Origin: Sarcodiotheca gaudichaudii
Lineage: Eukaryota; Rhodophyta; Florideophyceae; Gigartinales; Solieriaceae
Assembly: GCA_032355985.1 (NCBI GenBank)
Contig: JAUKVZ010000001.1
Location: forward strand, 558,001 to 622,000
Length of the DNA: 64,000 nucleotides
Direction of reading: 5' to 3'
Shown: in pieces, positions 41,397 to 50,481 of the stretch
How positions within the stretch are numbered: position 1 is the first letter of the stretch
How the letters are laid out: each line of letters starts with the position of its first letter
Program-made: the position numbers and the translations under genes
Notes under the pieces: model-generated
Database searches by the model: none
What the model saw: only the letters and a program-made list of their open reading frames with translations
What the model was told of the DNA's origin: nothing

Positions 41397-44327
41397 TTAT
41401 GCGACGCCGAGCGCCTCGGCATCTCGATCGGACAGCATCCCGCCGTCTGAACGTTCCTGGACCGTGCCATCTCGTTTCCACGAGCGCTCACAACGAGGCT
41501 CACCACGCAGATCGACCACGATCGCTTCATCCGCGCCCGGATCAAGTGTGATTCGGCTGACGCCGCAGAAATCGGCCAGATCTCCCAGATTCAGACGACC
41601 GAGCGCGCCTTCGGGATCGGGCAGCACGAGTCCGGCGTCCAGCGGGTTTTCGACGCCGCCTGCGTTGCGCGCCTGCTCAAGCGCGAGCAAGCCTCGATCG
41701 CGAGCCTTCTGCGCCGCTTCCCATGCGTCATCGCATTCGACACCGAACGATTCGATCATCAACTGCAGATGCACACAGCTTTCATCGCCGGCCAGCGCAC
41801 GATGCGCTTCGTCAGCCGTATGCGGCAGCAGGGGGGCGAGCAGACGACTCAGGCCATCGCACAACTCCCACAGCGCGGTCTGTGTGCGTCGTCGACGTTC
41901 GCTGTCAGGCGAGTCGCAATAGAGACGATCCTTCACGGCAGCCAGATACATGGAGCTGAGCGTTTCGTTGCAGAACTGATAGATCGCCGTGTGCGCCTGT
42001 CTGAAGTCGCATGCTTCATATGCCGCGCGCACCTTTGCTGACAACGCGTCGAACTCAGCAAGCGCCCAGGCATCAATCGAAGTCGGCGGCAGAAGTTTCA
42101 GATCCACGCACATGCCATCGTCGCAGCCCGGCGAGGACGCCTTGAAGTCACCCAGGTTGCTTAGCATGAAGCGCAGCGTGTTGCGGATCTTTCGATAGCT
42201 TTCGCCGGCGGTCGCGAAGAAGCTGACATCCGCCTTGATGTCGTTCTCATAAGAGAGAGATGCGACCCACCAGCGACAAACATCGGCGCCGAACTCCTTC
42301 AGCAGATCCTCGACGTTCAGCGTATTCCCGACGGACTTGGACATTTTCCGTCCGTCCTTGTCGACGATGAATCCGTGCGTCAACAGCGTCTTGAATGGGC
42401 TGCTTCCCGTGGCGCCAATGCCGCAGAGCAATGAAAGCTGGAACCAGCCTCGATGCTGATCGGAGCCTTCCAGATAGAGATCCACCGGATACGCCTCGCC
42501 ATCGGTGCGTTCTCGCATGACGGCGTTCCAGGAGCTGCCGGATTCAAACCAGACGTCGAAGATGTCGTGCGTCTTGCGAAGGGTCGCGACGTCAAGACCT
42601 GCCGGCGCATCCGGATCCTTGCTCGGGTCGTAGTCGCTCAGCAGTTCGGCCGGCGATTCAAGGAACCACGCGTCGGAGCCGCGTTTACGCATCGCCTGTG
42701 CGACCGCGCGAACGCTTGCGGGCGTCATGAATGATTCGCCGCTCTCGGTTTCGAACGCGGGGATGGGCAGCCCCCATGCTCGCTGGCGGCTGATGCACCA
42801 GTCAGGTCGCGTCTCAAGCATGCCGCGCATGCGATTGCGGCCCCACTCGGGGATGAAATCCACATCCGAGGCGGTGGTCTCCAGCGCCAGCTCCCGCATT
42901 GTGCGGCCTTCGCGCTTCGTCGGACGATCGACGCCGACAAACCACTGCTCGGTCGCGCGGAAGATGACGGGAGTCTTGCCGCGCCAGTCGTGCGGATAGG
43001 AGTGGGAGATCATTTCGCTGGCGAAGAGATGGCCGCTCTCTTCGAGATGCTTCCTGACGGCGTCATTCGCATCCCAGACGATCATGCCGCGCAGCCATTG
43101 CGGCACGGTGTCGTCATATCGCCCGTCATGCATGACCGGACAGTAGATGGGCAGGGACTCCCTCAGACCGGTGAAGTAGTCATCGGCGCCATGACCGGGC
43201 GCGGTGTGCACCAGGCCCGAGCCATCCTCGACCGTCACATACTCGGCGAGCACGATTCGATGCAGCGGCGTCTGAGAGTTCAGCGCTTGGCCAAGCGCTT
43301 CGGCGTCGACGAAAGGATGCGTGTACCGCAGACCTTCAAGCTTGTCGCCAGTCGTCGTCGCAAGCACCTGGGTGTCTTCGGATCGACCCTTGGCGGCGAC
43401 GCGAGGAAGAAGCTCCTCGGCGACGACTGTGATCGAGCCGCCGACATCGACGAGCGCGTATGTCACCTGGGGATGAACAGCGACCGCAAGATTCGCCGGC
43501 AGCGTCCAGGGCGTCGTGGTCCAGATCATGAACGTGGGTGTGCGATTGAGCGCGCCATCTTCCAGACCGTATGCGCTCGCGACGGCGTCGCGTTCAACTG
43601 CCTCGAACTCGACGAAGACGGATGGATCTTCGCGATCCATGTACTCAAGCTCGGCTTCGGCCAGGGCCGTCTCATTGGCGACTGACCAGTGAACGGGCTT
43701 GAGATCGCGATAGACGAGGCCCTGTTCGAGCAGGTGCGCGAAGACCTCAAGCACCGCGCCTTCATACGTCGGCGCCATGGTGAGATACGGATCGGAGTAC
43801 TCAGCCAGCGTCAGCAGCCGCTCCATCTGGTCTGCCTGAAGCTTGATGTGCTTTTCTGCATAGGACCTGCAGGCCTTGCGAATGGCCATGCGACGGGCAT
43901 CGTCTTCGAGCGCTGCGATCTTTTCGATCTTGCCGCTTTCGACGAGCTGGGTCATGACCATGTGCTCGATGGGCAGCCCGTGGCAGTCCCAGCCGGGAAC
44001 GAAGGGGCAGTCGAAGCCCATCATCGAGCGGGTTCGGACGACGAAGTCCTTCAGGCATTTGTTCAGCAGGTGGCCCAGATGGATGGAGCCGTTCGCGTAG
44101 GGCGGGCCGTCGTGGAAGATGAAGGGCGGTCGGTCGGCAGCCGCAGTGCGGAGGGACTGATAGAGGTCTGCCTGCGCCCATCGTTTGCGGCTCGCCGGCT
44201 CGTTCTGCACCAGATTCGCCTTCATCGGGAAGGCGGTCTTCGGCAGGTTCAGCGTCTTCTTGTAGTTCGGTCGGGCGGGCGCCTGGCCAGCCTGGCTCTC
44301 ATTCATGTCGTCGCGCTCGCTTCCCAT
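41397..44327 (-). CDS. ileS: Isoleucyl-tRNA synthetase with degenerate C-terminal zinc motif
   Basis: This class I synthetase charges tRNA-Ile. The 976-residue protein has the HIGH motif in PPYANGSIHLGHLLNKCL (about residue 80), the editing domain (about 220-430) with the conserved threonine-rich stretch MIWTTTPWTLPANLAV, and KMSKS in DGRKMSKSVGNTL (about residue 650). The start may be the ATG at 44327 or the one at 44306. The last 30 residues replace the usual CxxC...CxxC zinc site: only one cysteine is left (41490-41492), the second position is Ser (CERSW) and the later pair reads SDRD. No T-box leader is visible in the 194 bases upstream. Confidence 0.93.
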   Translation of the reverse strand: MGSERDDMNESQAGQAPARPNYKKTLNLPKTAFPMKANLVQNEPASRKRWAQADLYQSLRTAAADRPPFIFHDGPPYANGSIHLGHLLNKCLKDFVVRTRSMMGFDCPFVPGWDCHGLPIEHMVMTQLVESGKIEKIAALEDDARRMAIRKACRSYAEKHIKLQADQMERLLTLAEYSDPYLTMAPTYEGAVLEVFAHLLEQGLVYRDLKPVHWSVANETALAEAELEYMDREDPSVFVEFEAVERDAVASAYGLEDGALNRTPTFMIWTTTPWTLPANLAVAVHPQVTYALVDVGGSITVVAEELLPRVAAKGRSEDTQVLATTTGDKLEGLRYTHPFVDAEALGQALNSQTPLHRIVLAEYVTVEDGSGLVHTAPGHGADDYFTGLRESLPIYCPVMHDGRYDDTVPQWLRGMIVWDANDAVRKHLEESGHLFASEMISHSYPHDWRGKTPVIFRATEQWFVGVDRPTKREGRTMRELALETTASDVDFIPEWGRNRMRGMLETRPDWCISRQRAWGLPIPAFETESGESFMTPASVRAVAQAMRKRGSDAWFLESPAELLSDYDPSKDPDAPAGLDVATLRKTHDIFDVWFESGSSWNAVMRERTDGEAYPVDLYLEGSDQHRGWFQLSLLCGIGATGSSPFKTLLTHGFIVDKDGRKMSKSVGNTLNVEDLLKEFGADVCRWWVASLSYENDIKADVSFFATAGESYRKIRNTLRFMLSNLGDFKASSPGCDDGMCVDLKLLPPTSIDAWALAEFDALSAKVRAAYEACDFRQAHTAIYQFCNETLSSMYLAAVKDRLYCDSPDSERRRRTQTALWELCDGLSRLLAPLLPHTADEAHRALAGDESCVHLQLMIESFGVECDDAWEAAQKARDRGLLALEQARNAGGVENPLDAGLVLPDPEGALGRLNLGDLADFCGVSRITLDPGADEAIVVDLRGEPRCERSWKRDGTVQERSDGGMLSDRDAEALGVA

Positions 44328-44467
44328 CTCGACATCCGGAAATCCATGCGGCAGCCGAAGCGACCCTTCTGCAGGTCGAGGACGGCGCCGGGCATGGCCG
44401 GAGCGTCGGCAGCATAGCCTGAGGCGCTAAGCGGTCAACGCCGATTCGGCCGCGCATGTGATCGCAA

Positions 44468-44486
44468 CCGGCCTGACAACGGCCGG
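44468..44486. other. Short hairpin in the gap after the unknown gene
   Basis: CCGGCC and GGCCGG flank a seven-base loop. The hairpin lies between the ileS start and the unknown gene that ends at 44522. It has no T-run on either strand, so it may be a weak terminator, a leader structure or chance. Confidence 0.25.
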
Positions 44487-44521
44487 AGAGTCTGCCTGCA
44501 GTCAACCGTCATGCCGCTGGC

Positions 44522-45064
44522 TTACTTGTGCTCGAAAATCGACTGGCTGCGGAGGACGATGCCGCCCTGAGCGAGCAGGTGGTACGCCTGGGCGTGGACT
44601 TCCTGCCGGTACCGCTGAATATCGATGATCGAGGCACAGGGGCCTCCATCCTCATCCAGCCATTCGTACATCAGGGCGTCACGCTCCATGGCGAACTCGA
44701 CCAGTTCCCTATAGGTGGCCCCGAAGAGATTCTCCGGCAGCGACTCTGTCTGGACCGTCGTCAGGAAATTGAGCTTCTCATTGAATGGATGCTCATAGTC
44801 CTTCTCGCCGGCGCAGGGGATGGTCGTCACCAGGCCACGGTCGGGCAACTGTATGTCGTCGCACGTAATGACTTCCGTGGCGCACGCGCCGCCATTTTGG
44901 AAGCGCATGAGGTGTCCACCCGGCGTCAGCCAGGCTTCAAACTCGTAGTCACCGTGACTCAGTGTCCGACGAGCTTTGATCGTAAAGAGCTCCGGATGGA
45001 GCGCACGTCTATACAGAACAAGTCTGTACGCCTGCAAAGTGGCGTACTTCGCTGGAGCGTTCAT
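44522..45064 (-). CDS. Conserved protein of unknown function
   Basis: The 180-residue protein begins MNAPAKYATLQAYRLVLY and continues RRALHPELFTIKARRTLSHGDYEFEAWLT, a pattern I have a faint memory of in DUF2617-type planctomycete proteins but cannot confirm. It has a central HLMRFQNGG segment, a run of acidic residues and an EWLDEDGGPCASIIDIQRY segment near the end. No signal peptide or membrane span is seen, so it is likely cytoplasmic. It has its own ATG and lies upstream of ileS on the same strand, 194 bases before it, and diverges from the HEAT-repeat gene. Confidence 0.65.
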   Translation of the reverse strand: MNAPAKYATLQAYRLVLYRRALHPELFTIKARRTLSHGDYEFEAWLTPGGHLMRFQNGGACATEVITCDDIQLPDRGLVTTIPCAGEKDYEHPFNEKLNFLTTVQTESLPENLFGATYRELVEFAMERDALMYEWLDEDGGPCASIIDIQRYRQEVHAQAYHLLAQGGIVLRSQSIFEHK

Positions 45065-45160
45065 GGCTTACTCGATGCTTCCCAGAGGAGGAGAGGAGGC
45101 TTTGTCGTACCCGGAAAATGAGGAGGAGGAGTGTAGCCCCGAGGACTACGCTGACAAGGA

Positions 45161-45178
45161 TATTGTCAGAAAACAATA
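45161..45178. promoter_or_regulatory. A/T-rich dyad in the divergent promoter region
   Basis: TATTGT (45161-45166) and ACAATA (45173-45178) form a six-base inverted repeat in the 249-base gap 45065-45313, which separates two divergent genes. It overlaps a second, smaller dyad (GACAA...TTGTC). The stretch is unusually A/T rich for this window and is the likely promoter area. No known operator consensus is matched. Confidence 0.25.
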
Positions 45179-45313
45179 GGCCAATTCAACTCAAAAAGCC
45201 GAAGAAACGTCCGGTAGTTTTTGCGCGTCCGGCCGATTATGCGGCAATTTCGGGCGACGCAGCAGCCCGGCCGCGCAGGAGGCGCGCGCCGCAGAAGGAG
45301 AGGACGGAGCCTC

Positions 45314-47227
45314 ATGCGCCACGTCGAGGAGCGTGTCGACATCCTCAATCGTTTCCCGCGACCCTGGCGCATCGCCGCCCTTGCGGACGCCCTCGTTCAG
45401 GCGGCTGACGACGAGACTCGATTCTTTGCCGATCACCTTGTGAAGGAACTGGAGGGGCTGCCCGACCGGTCGCTCTTCCTGCGCGCGAGTGATCGCGCCC
45501 GCATTCGATCACAGGGGATCAGGGCGCTCATCCAGAGCTGGCCGAGGCTTGGGGATCAGCCGCGACGTGACATCCGCGAGTGCATCGGAGATCAACTCTT
45601 CGAATCGCTCGTCGCGATGGCCGAGGACGAGGATGATCGAACACGCGAGGCCGCGGCCATTGCGGCCCCGCTTCTGGTGTCACCGATGACAGTGGCGGCG
45701 TTGCCGAAGCTGCTTCTTGATGATGATGAGGAAGTGGCGTTGGCGGCCGAGGCGGCCTTCGTGGATCTGGCTTCGATCACTGATCTCAATGGGCCCACGG
45801 AAGAAGCGCTGGATGCGGCGCTGGTCGATGCGGCGACTTCGTACCCCGACCATCGTCTGCGCGGTGTGATGTTCGCGATCGCCCGGAAAGCCGCCCGACC
45901 CGGCAAAGCGGTGGCCGCCTGGCTGCAGGATGGTCGGGAGCCCGGCCACATGGCGCTGCGTGCGGTCATCAGGCAGGCGACCGATCCTCGAACCCGGGCG
46001 GACTGCATTCGATGGCTCGCCTGCGAGGCGCTGGCGCCGGCCGCACTGGATCGTCTGGGAAGATCAGCGAGTTCGGCGGAGCACGAAACGGCACTGGGCA
46101 ACTGGCATCTGCTGCTCCACCCGGCTCGACGGGCCCGCCTCAGATCCGTCGCCCGGCCACGGGAGCTCTTCCCGGCGCCGGAGGTGGCGGCCGTTCTGAG
46201 TGAGCGGGCATTGCGAGGCAGGCTCGAACTGACGGAGGCAGTGCGTCTGCCGCGCGAGCGTCGGGCTGAGCTGTTCGGCGAATCGCTCTTGGACGGCTCA
46301 GTCGCGAACCGCCTCAAGGCTGTGCGAGCCCTGGCAGGGCGCGCTTCAGTCGAGGACGAGGCGTCGGATGTGCTTGCGGACTTCGCGTTTGACCCGGATT
46401 CGAATGTCGCTGAAGCCGCGATGTTCGCATGGGTGGGGGAATCCCGTGCCGGGGAGCGCGTGCGGCTGAGCGCCCTGTCGCGCAGTCCACATGAACGCGT
46501 GCGATCGATGGCTCAGGAGGCCCGCTCGTGGGGCGATCCATGGGATCAGTCGGCGCCGAAGGCCAGGAGGGGCGTCGCCGCCCGCCGGGCGATGGAACAG
46601 GATCGCGACGGGTTCCTACAGGAGATTCGCGAGCGCATCCGGGCCGGCGATGGAGATCGCACGATGGATGCGATCCATCTCGCATCCCGCATCGAGTCGC
46701 TGGCGGAGGTCGAGTTGGAGCTTCTCGCGTGTGCGGCTTCTTCGGATCTTCAATGCGCGGCGACGGCCATCAAGGCGCTGCGGGTCGTTACGACGAGCGC
46801 TTCGATGTCAGCTCGTCTGAGGGCGATCGAGCATGGCGATGCGCGGGTTCGCGCCAACGCCGTCGAATCGGTGTCTCATATCGAAGGCGTCCGGGATCTG
46901 CTGGCCGACCTGCTCGCTGACGGCCATCATCGCGTGCGAGCCAACGCGATCCGCGCGTGCCTGACCGGTGGGTACGAGCATCGTGCGGTGAGCGCGCTCG
47001 CCGAGATGCTGGCGGATGATCGCGAGCGACATAAGGAGGCGGCGATCTGGCTCGTTGAGCGAGCCGGCCGCGTTGACCTGGCGGAACGAATCGCAGAACT
47101 GGCCAGATCCGATGGCGAGGAGTCGATGCGCGATCGCGCTCGGGCATGTGCGCGCGGTCTTCTGGCGCGCATGCGGGCGGACTGGTCGACGCCAAGCGCT
47201 GAGCCAATGACGCCGATGGTGGTTTGA
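45314..47227 (+). CDS. HEAT-repeat protein
   Basis: The ATG at 45314 follows GGAG by five bases and gives 637 residues; the open frame extends 93 bases further up without support. The protein is built from helical repeats of 30-45 residues with alternating Leu/Ala and Arg, for example DRTREAAAIAAPLLVSPMTV, DSNVAEAAMFAWVGESR and DGHHRVRANAIRACLTGG, over almost its full length. HEAT repeats form a curved scaffold for protein contacts. No signal peptide or catalytic motif is visible. It directly abuts the next gene, and with aroK forms a three-gene run. Confidence 0.75.
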   Translation: MRHVEERVDILNRFPRPWRIAALADALVQAADDETRFFADHLVKELEGLPDRSLFLRASDRARIRSQGIRALIQSWPRLGDQPRRDIRECIGDQLFESLVAMAEDEDDRTREAAAIAAPLLVSPMTVAALPKLLLDDDEEVALAAEAAFVDLASITDLNGPTEEALDAALVDAATSYPDHRLRGVMFAIARKAARPGKAVAAWLQDGREPGHMALRAVIRQATDPRTRADCIRWLACEALAPAALDRLGRSASSAEHETALGNWHLLLHPARRARLRSVARPRELFPAPEVAAVLSERALRGRLELTEAVRLPRERRAELFGESLLDGSVANRLKAVRALAGRASVEDEASDVLADFAFDPDSNVAEAAMFAWVGESRAGERVRLSALSRSPHERVRSMAQEARSWGDPWDQSAPKARRGVAARRAMEQDRDGFLQEIRERIRAGDGDRTMDAIHLASRIESLAEVELELLACAASSDLQCAATAIKALRVVTTSASMSARLRAIEHGDARVRANAVESVSHIEGVRDLLADLLADGHHRVRANAIRACLTGGYEHRAVSALAEMLADDRERHKEAAIWLVERAGRVDLAERIAELARSDGEESMRDRARACARGLLARMRADWSTPSAEPMTPMVV

Positions 47228-47680
47228 ATGGTCTCTTCCGGAGCATTAAAGAGCATGGGGCAGTATCAGGGAGTTGTGATCGATCTTGCGGCAGCGCTGC
47301 CTCGGCGCATCGAGTTCGTCGAGCCGGCCGCGGAAGCAGGCGGCGGCGTGCAGTTGATTCGCCTGGCCGTGCTGTGCGCTGGTCTGTTCATGCTCATCGT
47401 GGCAGGCATGCTCTGGCTGCGCGTGGTGCGCTCGTGGATCGGCTCGGATCCCTCCGAACGGGCGTTCAACGCCACCGCGCGAAAGCTGAGGATCTCAGCG
47501 CCGGATCGGGCCCGGATTCGCGATCTTGCCCAGGCGATCGATGCCCAACCTGCGGCGCTTCTTCTGAGTGAACACGCATTCTTCAAGGCGGTGGATCGCG
47601 CGGGCGTCAGGAAGTTCGAGCCGCGCGAGTTGCTTGAACTCGAGAGCGCCGTCTTCAGGCGGCCACGGTCGGAAGCATGA
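47228..47680 (+). CDS. Single-pass membrane protein of unknown function
   Basis: This 150-residue protein starts right after the HEAT gene stop (an ATG at 47228). One membrane span is seen (VQLIRLAVLCAGLFMLIVAGML, about residues 42-64). The remainder reads as a helical cytoplasmic domain: SERAFNATARKLRISAPDRARIRDLAQAI, then FFKAVDRAGVRKFEPRELLELES. I do not recognise a family, though 'LARRLGL...R..L' helices of this kind occur near PilZ and cyclic-di-GMP proteins. It overlaps aroK by four bases. Confidence 0.62.
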   Translation: MVSSGALKSMGQYQGVVIDLAAALPRRIEFVEPAAEAGGGVQLIRLAVLCAGLFMLIVAGMLWLRVVRSWIGSDPSERAFNATARKLRISAPDRARIRDLAQAIDAQPAALLLSEHAFFKAVDRAGVRKFEPRELLELESAVFRRPRSEA

Positions 47681-48237
47681 GCGCTGCCGGCGACGAGCCG
47701 CTCATCGTCCTCATCGGCCTTCGAGGCTCGGGCAAGTCCACGGTCGGGGCTGCGATCGCGAAGTCACTGGGCCGATCTTTTGCTGATCTGGATGATTGCA
47801 CGCTCGACGTGTTGGGCGAGCAGTCCGTTCAGGAGGCCTGGCGCCGTCAGGGTGAGCCGTCATTTCGGGCGGCTGAAGTGGAAGCGTTCAGGAACGAACT
47901 TCGCACGCGTGATTCTGGTGTGCTGGCGCTGGGTGGAGGGACACCGACTGCGCCGGGCGCCGAAGAGATCCTGCGTGAGGCGCAAGACTCGGATCGCATT
48001 CGAATCGTGTACTTGCGAGCGGAGGCTGAAACGCTGGCGAAGCGCATTCGTGCGGACCTGTCGTCAGGTGATACATCCCGCCCGAGTCTCACCGGGGATG
48101 ATCCGGTGAGCGAGAGCGCACAAGTTCTGAAACAACGTGATCCGCTCTATTCAGATCTCGCGGATGTCATCGTTGACGCCGGAGCATCCACCGACGATGT
48201 CGTGCGGCAGATCCTTGAGGCGATCCGGAACTCGTGA
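47677..48237 (+). CDS. aroK: Shikimate kinase
   Basis: Shikimate kinase phosphorylates shikimate in aromatic amino acid synthesis. The 186-residue protein carries the Walker A loop LIGLRGSGKSTVG (about residues 10-22), the shikimate-site DLDD (about residue 39), GGGTPTAPG in the middle and the lid region with RADLSSGDTSRPSLTGDDP. The length and spacing fit. The ATG overlaps the preceding gene by four bases. Its stop converges on a PilZ gene with ten bases between. Other aro genes are not in the window. Confidence 0.92.
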   Translation: MSAAGDEPLIVLIGLRGSGKSTVGAAIAKSLGRSFADLDDCTLDVLGEQSVQEAWRRQGEPSFRAAEVEAFRNELRTRDSGVLALGGGTPTAPGAEEILREAQDSDRIRIVYLRAEAETLAKRIRADLSSGDTSRPSLTGDDPVSESAQVLKQRDPLYSDLADVIVDAGASTDDVVRQILEAIRNS

Positions 48238-48247
48238 TTCTTCGAGA

Positions 48248-48637
48248 TCAGGCTGCGTACGCGTAGCGTCCACTGTATAGGCGCTGGCGAAGCTGCTCCT
48301 GATCGCCGGATCGCGCGAAGCGCGTGAAGACCGCGGCCAGCTTGACGGGGCCCGGATCGTCATCGTCTTCCATCCACACAATGTTGGCAAAGGCGTAGAC
48401 GCTTCGACGCTCTGTGCTGCGCTCGATCGGCGTGTGCGGCAAATCAAGCTGAATGGCCACTTCCGTGCCCGGCTTGATGCCACGGTCGAGCTCGAATCGA
48501 ATGCCTCCCTCGCTGACGTCGTACGCGTGTCCCTCCCATTCGAACTCATCCGAGTCGAGGAAACGCACGCGAATGCGCGAGTACATGGAAGGCATGACGA
48601 ATCGGTCGTGCTGTCTTCGATCGCTTCCGTCATTCAT
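48248..48637 (-). CDS. PilZ-domain protein
   Basis: The start at the ATG near 48637 gives 129 residues; the frame extends about 15 codons upstream from a GTG. The PilZ cyclic-di-GMP motifs are present: RRQHDR near residue 8 (RxxxR) and YDVSEGGIRFELD (DxSxxG). The middle has IKPGTEVAIQLDLPH. It is a single-domain PilZ protein and should bind cyclic di-GMP. The partner is unknown. It is one of two PilZ proteins within 3 kb, which suggests a local cyclic-di-GMP function. Confidence 0.83.
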   Translation of the reverse strand: MNDGSDRRQHDRFVMPSMYSRIRVRFLDSDEFEWEGHAYDVSEGGIRFELDRGIKPGTEVAIQLDLPHTPIERSTERRSVYAFANIVWMEDDDDPGPVKLAAVFTRFARSGDQEQLRQRLYSGRYAYAA

Positions 48638-48810
48638 GCTGGAAGCCTCCTGACGTCGTTGGCTGCAGGCGCTTGAACCCACGAGAGAAACCCTGCGCGA
48701 GATTCATCGACTGGAGGTCAGGGCGGCTTCACGAGACGTCCGCAAAAGAAGCGCATCCGGTGCGCGTCCGGTCGTCTTTCTCGATGATTGAGTCTGAAGG
48801 TCCGCCGAGG

Positions 48811-49296
48811 CTATGCGAGCCGTGGGCCCTGTTCGGCGTCCGGCTCGGCGAACAACTCGATGTTCACCCGGGAGATGCTCATTCCCAGCCGGTCTTCGAT
48901 TTCACCAAGCAGATCCTTCGGCACGGCGTCGAGCAGGCGGGCGCCCAGATCAGGCGGAACATCCTTCAACTCGCCTTCTGAAGTCGTGATGTGAAGGTGC
49001 TCGCTCAGATCCGCATCAAAGCGGGCGCCGCCTTCGGCGCTGGCAATCTTGCGGCAGAGGCCGTGCTTGCAAAAAGCTTCAAGCGTGTTGTAGACGGTGG
49101 CAAGGCTGAGATCGGCGCTGGTGTCCCGCGCCTCCCAGAAGAGCTCCTCGGCCGTGGGATGACGTTTGGTGTCGGCCAGCAGCGCATAGATGTCCAGCCG
49201 CTGCTTGGTGCAACGAAGACCGTGTCTGGCGAATAATGTCCGCGCGTCGCACACCTGCCTGGTCTCCTCCGGCCCGTGTCGGCCTGAACCCTTCAT
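48811..49296 (-). CDS. Fur/PerR-family transcription regulator, no structural zinc site
   Basis: The 161-residue protein has the Fur winged helix: RCTKQRLDIYALLADTKRHPTAEELF and the recognition helix DLSLATVYNTLEAFCKHGL. Metal ligands of the PerR/Fur regulatory site are retained (His46, Asp94 or Asp96, His100, His102, Asp112), but the usual CxxC pairs of the structural zinc site are absent (HITTSEGEL stands where HHHLVCxxCG is expected). It could be an iron, manganese or peroxide regulator with a different stabilising site, and the target genes are not evident. It lies 39 bases after the PilZ-receiver gene. Confidence 0.85.
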   Translation of the reverse strand: MKGSGRHGPEETRQVCDARTLFARHGLRCTKQRLDIYALLADTKRHPTAEELFWEARDTSADLSLATVYNTLEAFCKHGLCRKIASAEGGARFDADLSEHLHITTSEGELKDVPPDLGARLLDAVPKDLLGEIEDRLGMSISRVNIELFAEPDAEQGPRLA

Positions 49297-49335
49297 TATT
49301 GTCGCTTCAGACCCATGCGGCCAGTGCGTGAAGAA

Positions 49336-50481
49336 TCAGTCCGCTGAGCCGCTCTGCGAATCACGGCTTGCCAGGCGGCCTCCAAAGGAGATCAGCCGCT
49401 TGAGTTCCGTGATGGCGCCATCGACGGCGCCTGTCGCGTCCATCGCATTGAGAGCCTCACTGGCGGCGCGTGTCAGCGTCGGGAATCCGTAGCCCCCCGC
49501 AGTGGTTTTGATCGCCTGGCAGCGTGCCCGGATCGTCTGCATATCCGCCTCGCCCATGGCGTTCATGATCTGTTCGCAGGATCGCTTCACGTCGTGGATA
49601 TAGCCCTGGACCATCGCCGCCATGCCGGGATCATCGCCCAATTGGCTGAGGATCGGCTCCTGTCCGCTGTTGGCATTGCTGGCGAGATAAACGGCAATTC
49701 GGGACACCAGGTCCGTCACCGGGAGGTTTGACTCCAGTTTGAGGCAGGCTTCAGGCAGTTGTGATGAGATCTCCGGGCTGTCGGTCAGCGTGACCATGAG
49801 TCCGTCGAACGGTCCATCGCGCATGATCTTGACGTCGCTCATCGGCGTGCCGTGATCGCAGTCGATGATGAACACATCGAAGGGCTGTGAGCGAATCAGC
49901 GTTCTCGCTTCGTCGACATTGGCGGCTTCCGCGACTGTCAGGCCGCAGTGGCGCAATTGCTTCAGGCGTGAACTTCGACTGTCGGACACCTGATCGAGCA
50001 GCAGCAGTTTGGCGTCAAGGACGGGCGCCTCTTCAGCGCCGGGAGGAAGCTCCATATCCTCGCGGGAGGCATCGAGAAACTCCGTCACATCAATGCGCTC
50101 TCGAAACTGCACACCGATCTCATGCAGCGTGCCATGAACCGTGCGGCATTGGGCAACGACACCGACAAGATGGCGCTCGTGGCCCGCGGCGTCGGAAAGC
50201 GACAGATGCACTTCGGTGCCCGTGTGGATGAATCCGCCGTGGAGCAGGCTCACGCCGCCTTCGGAGATATTGCGTGAGCAGACGAGGAAGCGTCCCACGC
50301 CGCCGGCCGGATGGACGACGAGCAAAGGCACGTTGTCACGATGGAAGCTGAATCGTGCTCCCTTGCGGCTCTTGGCGCCGCTGCAGGCGGACTTGCTCGC
50401 GCCGTCGAGCCGATCAATCAGGCCCTTGCGCTGAAAGTCCGAGAGCTTCACCGTGTTTCTGAAGCCATCGCGCTTGCTCAT
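49336..50481 (-). CDS. PilZ - degenerate receiver - degenerate HPt fusion protein
   Basis: The ATG at 50481 follows GGGGGA by eight bases and gives 381 residues; the frame continues upstream only as antisense to ispG. The domains in order are PilZ (about 35-135) with RKGAR and NISEGGV, a receiver-like domain (about 155-270) and an HPt-like helical domain (about 285-365). The receiver retains the phospho-acceptor Asp207 (FIIDCDHG) but lacks the second acidic residue (LLLLDQV) and the conserved Lys-Pro. At the HPt motif the histidine position is glutamine (CQAIKTTAG, Gln322). It is likely a cyclic-di-GMP effector that does not run a normal phosphorelay. Confidence 0.78.
   Translation of the reverse strand: MSKRDGFRNTVKLSDFQRKGLIDRLDGASKSACSGAKSRKGARFSFHRDNVPLLVVHPAGGVGRFLVCSRNISEGGVSLLHGGFIHTGTEVHLSLSDAAGHERHLVGVVAQCRTVHGTLHEIGVQFRERIDVTEFLDASREDMELPPGAEEAPVLDAKLLLLDQVSDSRSSRLKQLRHCGLTVAEAANVDEARTLIRSQPFDVFIIDCDHGTPMSDVKIMRDGPFDGLMVTLTDSPEISSQLPEACLKLESNLPVTDLVSRIAVYLASNANSGQEPILSQLGDDPGMAAMVQGYIHDVKRSCEQIMNAMGEADMQTIRARCQAIKTTAGGYGFPTLTRAASEALNAMDATGAVDGAITELKRLISFGGRLASRDSQSGSAD

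Noticed and set aside
44328-44521. T-box riboswitch before ileS
   Set aside because: I looked for the conserved AGGGTGGNACCGCG stretch on the minus strand and did not find it.
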